In this document: positions 61,734 through 64,000 of the stretch, in pieces
Layout of the letters: each line of letters starts with the position of its first letter
How positions within the stretch are numbered: the stretch's first letter is position 1
Source: Kistimonas sp964291485
GTDB lineage: Bacteria; Pseudomonadota; Gammaproteobacteria; Pseudomonadales; Endozoicomonadaceae
NCBI GenBank assembly: GCA_964291485.2
Contig: OZ220224.1
Span: 1,798,001-1,862,000, forward strand
Direction: 5' to 3'
DNA: 64,000 nucleotides
Notes under the pieces: generated by a model
Databases searched by the model: none
Told to the model about the DNA's origin: nothing
The model's input: only the letters and a program-made list of their open reading frames with translations
Program-made: the position numbers and the translations under genes

Positions 61734-62408
61734 CTAGATAAGAACATATTTGCTTTTCTTACCCCGCAGAGAGCTATGGGCTATTTCAACCAATCCTTGC
61801 CATGTAGACGTTGTGCACTTATCTAAAAAGTTACCTGTTAATGGTGAAGGCCATGAGTAGCAAGCAGCGGCAATGTAGCATCTGGGAGTAAGGACATTGC
61901 CTTCGTTGCTATCTCGATTTTCGACTGAGACAATAATTTGTTTTATATCTTTTTCACTAGGAATAAATTCTGAATACAATATTGCTGCACATATTCCGGA
62001 TAGTAAAAGATCGTTGTCAGAATTTAGTTTGGTAATTGTATATTCAAGATGATTGTTGGGAATGTCATTCAGCAGACAAATAGAAAACCCTAAGTCACGA
62101 TATAAAATAGTTGATATGAAGTCATGACTTACTAGTTCTTTTAGGTATGTTAATGCTTTTTCACTACCAGTGACCCCTAAGGCTTTTATTATTTCCGATT
62201 GTGTTTGCCATGATTTTGGGTTTTTAATTAGAAGTTTTAGGGAAGAGAGTAGGTCCTCTTCATAGCCATGAAATTTCAGATTAAAAATCTTCGATGCTGC
62301 TTTCTTTATCTTAGGTGTTGATTTTGATGCTATTTCTTCTTTTAATTCCATATTTAAGATTCTTGATGCATTTAACAGAGGTTTATACGAACCGAGTTCG
62401 CATAACAT
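61734..62408 (-). CDS. HEAT-like repeat protein, unknown function
   Basis: 224 residues, or 205 if it starts at ATG 62349-62351 (MELKEEIASKSTPKIKKAASKI), which looks like a more natural N-terminus. The body is all-helical with paired helices (EDLLSSLKLLIKNPKSWQTQSEIIKALG, SEKALTYLKELVSH), the pattern of HEAT/ARM solenoids. No catalytic motif is visible. Such proteins occur as immunity or scaffold factors and are common integron-cassette cargo. Neither start has a good Shine-Dalgarno. A/T-rich. Confidence 0.62.
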   Translation of the reverse strand: MLCELGSYKPLLNASRILNMELKEEIASKSTPKIKKAASKIFNLKFHGYEEDLLSSLKLLIKNPKSWQTQSEIIKALGVTGSEKALTYLKELVSHDFISTILYRDLGFSICLLNDIPNNHLEYTITKLNSDNDLLLSGICAAILYSEFIPSEKDIKQIIVSVENRDSNEGNVLTPRCYIAAACYSWPSPLTGNFLDKCTTSTWQGLVEIAHSSLRGKKSKYVLI

Positions 62409-63015
62409 ACTATCTATTTATGATTCGTCTTTTATAAAAAGATCGATATATCAATACGTTAAGCTATCTAGTGGTAAATAGCTCATTTATCAGCCAGTTC
62501 GCATTTCACGATTTTTTATCAAGTTCGCATAAAATATTAAAACCCCACGAAAGGGCTATAAAGCTCAATGACTCAACAGGTTAATGACATTACCAAAAAC
62601 TGCATAGGCGAACTCGCTCGTAGCGGAAAGCCTGTTCAGTGTGAAACGGTGTAACCTAACCGGTCGCCAACGGCGGATGCGTCTGCTACCCCCCCCCAAA
62701 AAAAAATACCGGCCACGCTACCGCCCGGAGATGTTGGCAGCCTCATAGGCAACCACAGCCGGGTTCTCGGTAGCTATATGGTTACTGTGTCGTTTATGGC
62801 GGGTGATATAATCACATTTTGTGTCGTTCGGCTATGGCACTAATGTCACATTACACGTTCGATAGGACCGTAAAGCCGTTTTCTAATCAGTAAGATGTTT
62901 TTCGGGGCTGATCTTGTATTTGTGTTTGTAAGAATGGCTGATGTGATTATTCATGGTTGTTTTTCAGCCGCTCTGGTAGAGTGCGCGTCGATTTTTATTG
63001 CTGAGGCATAGTCTC
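62409..63015. other. Region upstream of the DEAD-box helicase gene
   Basis: About 600 bases. It contains a C9-A9 homopolymer junction at 62689-62706 and the helicase promoter. No integrase gene, tRNA or other gene is visible, although this is the edge where an integron integrase might be expected for the array to its left. Confidence 0.5.
62807..62812 (+). promoter_or_regulatory. Extended -10 element for the helicase gene
   Basis: TGATATAAT is a perfect extended -10. It leaves a leader of roughly 200 nt before the TTG start at 63016. Long leaders occur in cold-induced helicase genes, but no specific element is recognised. Confidence 0.5.
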
Positions 63016-64000
63016 TTGTTTTCCGATTTCTCACTTGACCAGCGTCTGCTGACAGCGCTGGAAGCCGCAGGCTGGGAACAGCCTACCGATGTCCAGACCC
63101 GTGCTATCCCGGTCGCCCTGTCAGGCAAGGACCTGATGGTCAGCGCGGAGACGGGCAGCGGCAAGACTGGCGCATTCCTACTGCCCCTGCTCAATCGCCT
63201 GCTGACTCCGGCGCCCAATACCGGGACGCGTGCACTGGTGCTGTTGCCGACCCGTGAACTGGCCCGCCAGGTGTTCAAGGAGTGTCAGCTGCTGGCGACA
63301 GGAACAGGGCTTAAGGCTGGTTTGATTACCGGCGGGGAAGAGTTCAAATACCAGGCCAGCCTGTTCCGCAAGAATCCGGAGATTATCATTGCCACCCCCG
63401 GTCGTCTGGCCGAGCACGTGGATCGCGGCACGCCGGATTTTCGTGATCTTGAAGTCCTTGTGCTGGACGAAGCGGATCGCATGCTCGACATGGGCCTTAG
63501 TGAGGATGTGCTCAAAATCACAGGTCAGTGCACCTCCGCCCAACGTCAGACGCTGCTCTTTTCCGCGACCCTGCAACAGTCAGGCGTAAAGCGCATGGCA
63601 ATGAAAGTGTTGAAGGAGCCGGAAGAGATTCTGCTCAACACAGTAAAAGAGCAGCACGAGAACATCCGTCAGCAAATGATCCTGGTGGATGACCTGGCGT
63701 TCAAGGAGAAACTGGTCGTTCGTCTGCTGGAAGTTGAGCCTTTTGAAAAGGCTCTGGTCTTCACCAAGACCCGTGCTCAGGCGACCAAGCTGCAAAACTT
63801 CCTGCGTTACCACAAACTGAGAACCGGCGTCCTTCACGGGGAGATGACCCAGGAAGAACGCAAGCAGATGATGGAATGGCTGCATAACGGCCGTATCAAT
63901 GTACTGGTCGCTACCGACTTGGCGGCCCGTGGTCTGGATGTGCCCGGTATTAACCTGGTGGTTAACTTTGATGTCGCTCGCCGGGGCGATGACCATGTGC
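63016..64000 (+). CDS. DEAD-box ATP-dependent RNA helicase (3' part outside window)
   Basis: The frame is open from TTG 63016 to the right edge, 328 codons. LFSDFSLDQRLLTALEAAGW matches the family N-terminus if TTG is the start; GAGG lies 9 nt upstream. Helicase motifs in order: VQTRAIP (Q), AETGSGKT (I), PTRELARQ (Ia), ATPGRLAEHV (Ib), DEAD (II), SAT (III), ALVFTKTRAQATKLQ (IV), ATDLAARGLDVPGI (V). It unwinds RNA in ribosome assembly or mRNA turnover. The sequence is closest in style to SrmB/RhlE-like proteins of pseudomonads; the C-terminal tail that would separate subfamilies is not in the window, so I give no symbol. Confidence 0.93.
   Translation, partial: MFSDFSLDQRLLTALEAAGWEQPTDVQTRAIPVALSGKDLMVSAETGSGKTGAFLLPLLNRLLTPAPNTGTRALVLLPTRELARQVFKECQLLATGTGLKAGLITGGEEFKYQASLFRKNPEIIIATPGRLAEHVDRGTPDFRDLEVLVLDEADRMLDMGLSEDVLKITGQCTSAQRQTLLFSATLQQSGVKRMAMKVLKEPEEILLNTVKEQHENIRQQMILVDDLAFKEKLVVRLLEVEPFEKALVFTKTRAQATKLQNFLRYHKLRTGVLHGEMTQEERKQMMEWLHNGRINVLVATDLAARGLDVPGINLVVNFDVARRGDDHV

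Noticed and set aside
62409..63015. Integron integrase next to the cassette-like genes
   Set aside because: No open frame with tyrosine-recombinase motifs is present in this gap or elsewhere in the window.

Overview
The window looks like the chromosome of a marine, host-associated gammaproteobacterium, most like Endozoicomonas. That placement is inferred from gene content only. Housekeeping genes are typically gammaproteobacterial (rnfABCDGE, rnz, metG-mrp-dcd, trmJ, cydDC, arfB, a DEAD-box helicase). Between them sit A/T-richer single genes for eukaryote-like proteins, a mosaic known from Endozoicomonas and other intracellular symbionts. No rRNA, tRNA, CRISPR array, integrase or intact transposase was seen.

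Layout. 1-848: 5' part of an aldB-type aldehyde dehydrogenase. 1177-7617: two divergent paralogues with complete RING-IBR-RING (RBR) ubiquitin-ligase modules, the second fused to three near-identical 97-residue adhesin-type repeats. 7725-13699: the Rnf electron-transport operon. 14047-16170: a eukaryotic-type carnitine/choline acyltransferase with a basic N-terminal repeat region. 16279-20673: rnz, dps, a divergent EamA/LysR pair and azoR. 21067-23310: a large disordered RGG-rich protein with NLS-like basic patches. 23447-31987: a decayed metG copy, a SEC-C protein, metG, two secreted paralogues, a DnaT-like/replication-P-like overlapping pair, mrp and dcd. 33104-35701: an isochorismatase-like hydrolase bracketed by an imperfect repeat, a CBS protein and an XRE regulator. 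35949-37595: a PP2C-like protein that has lost metal ligands. 37581-43725: trmJ, cydDC, a membrane protein and an exported CtlX-like hydrolase. 43993-48877: an ankyrin protein with a SOCS-box-like C-terminus, arfB, a GNAT-like protein, a pseudogene, and a protein with three canonical C2H2 zinc fingers. 49220-53767: an exported MTA/SAH-nucleosidase-like protein, a single chain of three RidA domains, an ABM protein and an exported deaminase. 54209-59447: a zinc-starvation cluster (two COG0523 GTPases, a DUF1826 protein, zinc-free ribosomal proteins L31 and L36) under three near-identical Zur-type palindromes. 58564-62408: minus-strand genes separated by inverted repeats, resembling integron cassettes. 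63016 onward: a DEAD-box helicase cut by the window edge.

How the parts may work together (inference). The two RBR proteins, the ankyrin/SOCS-like protein, the PP2C-like protein, the zinc-finger protein, the RGG/NLS protein and the acyltransferase look like a set of host-directed effectors centred on ubiquitin and nuclear targets. Several share a short Cys-rich hydrophobic patch near the N-terminus, and several contain uninterrupted G/C runs of 8-10 bases inside the reading frame, which could make them phase-variable. The Zur cluster is a coherent zinc-sparing response: GTPase metallochaperones plus zinc-independent ribosomal proteins.
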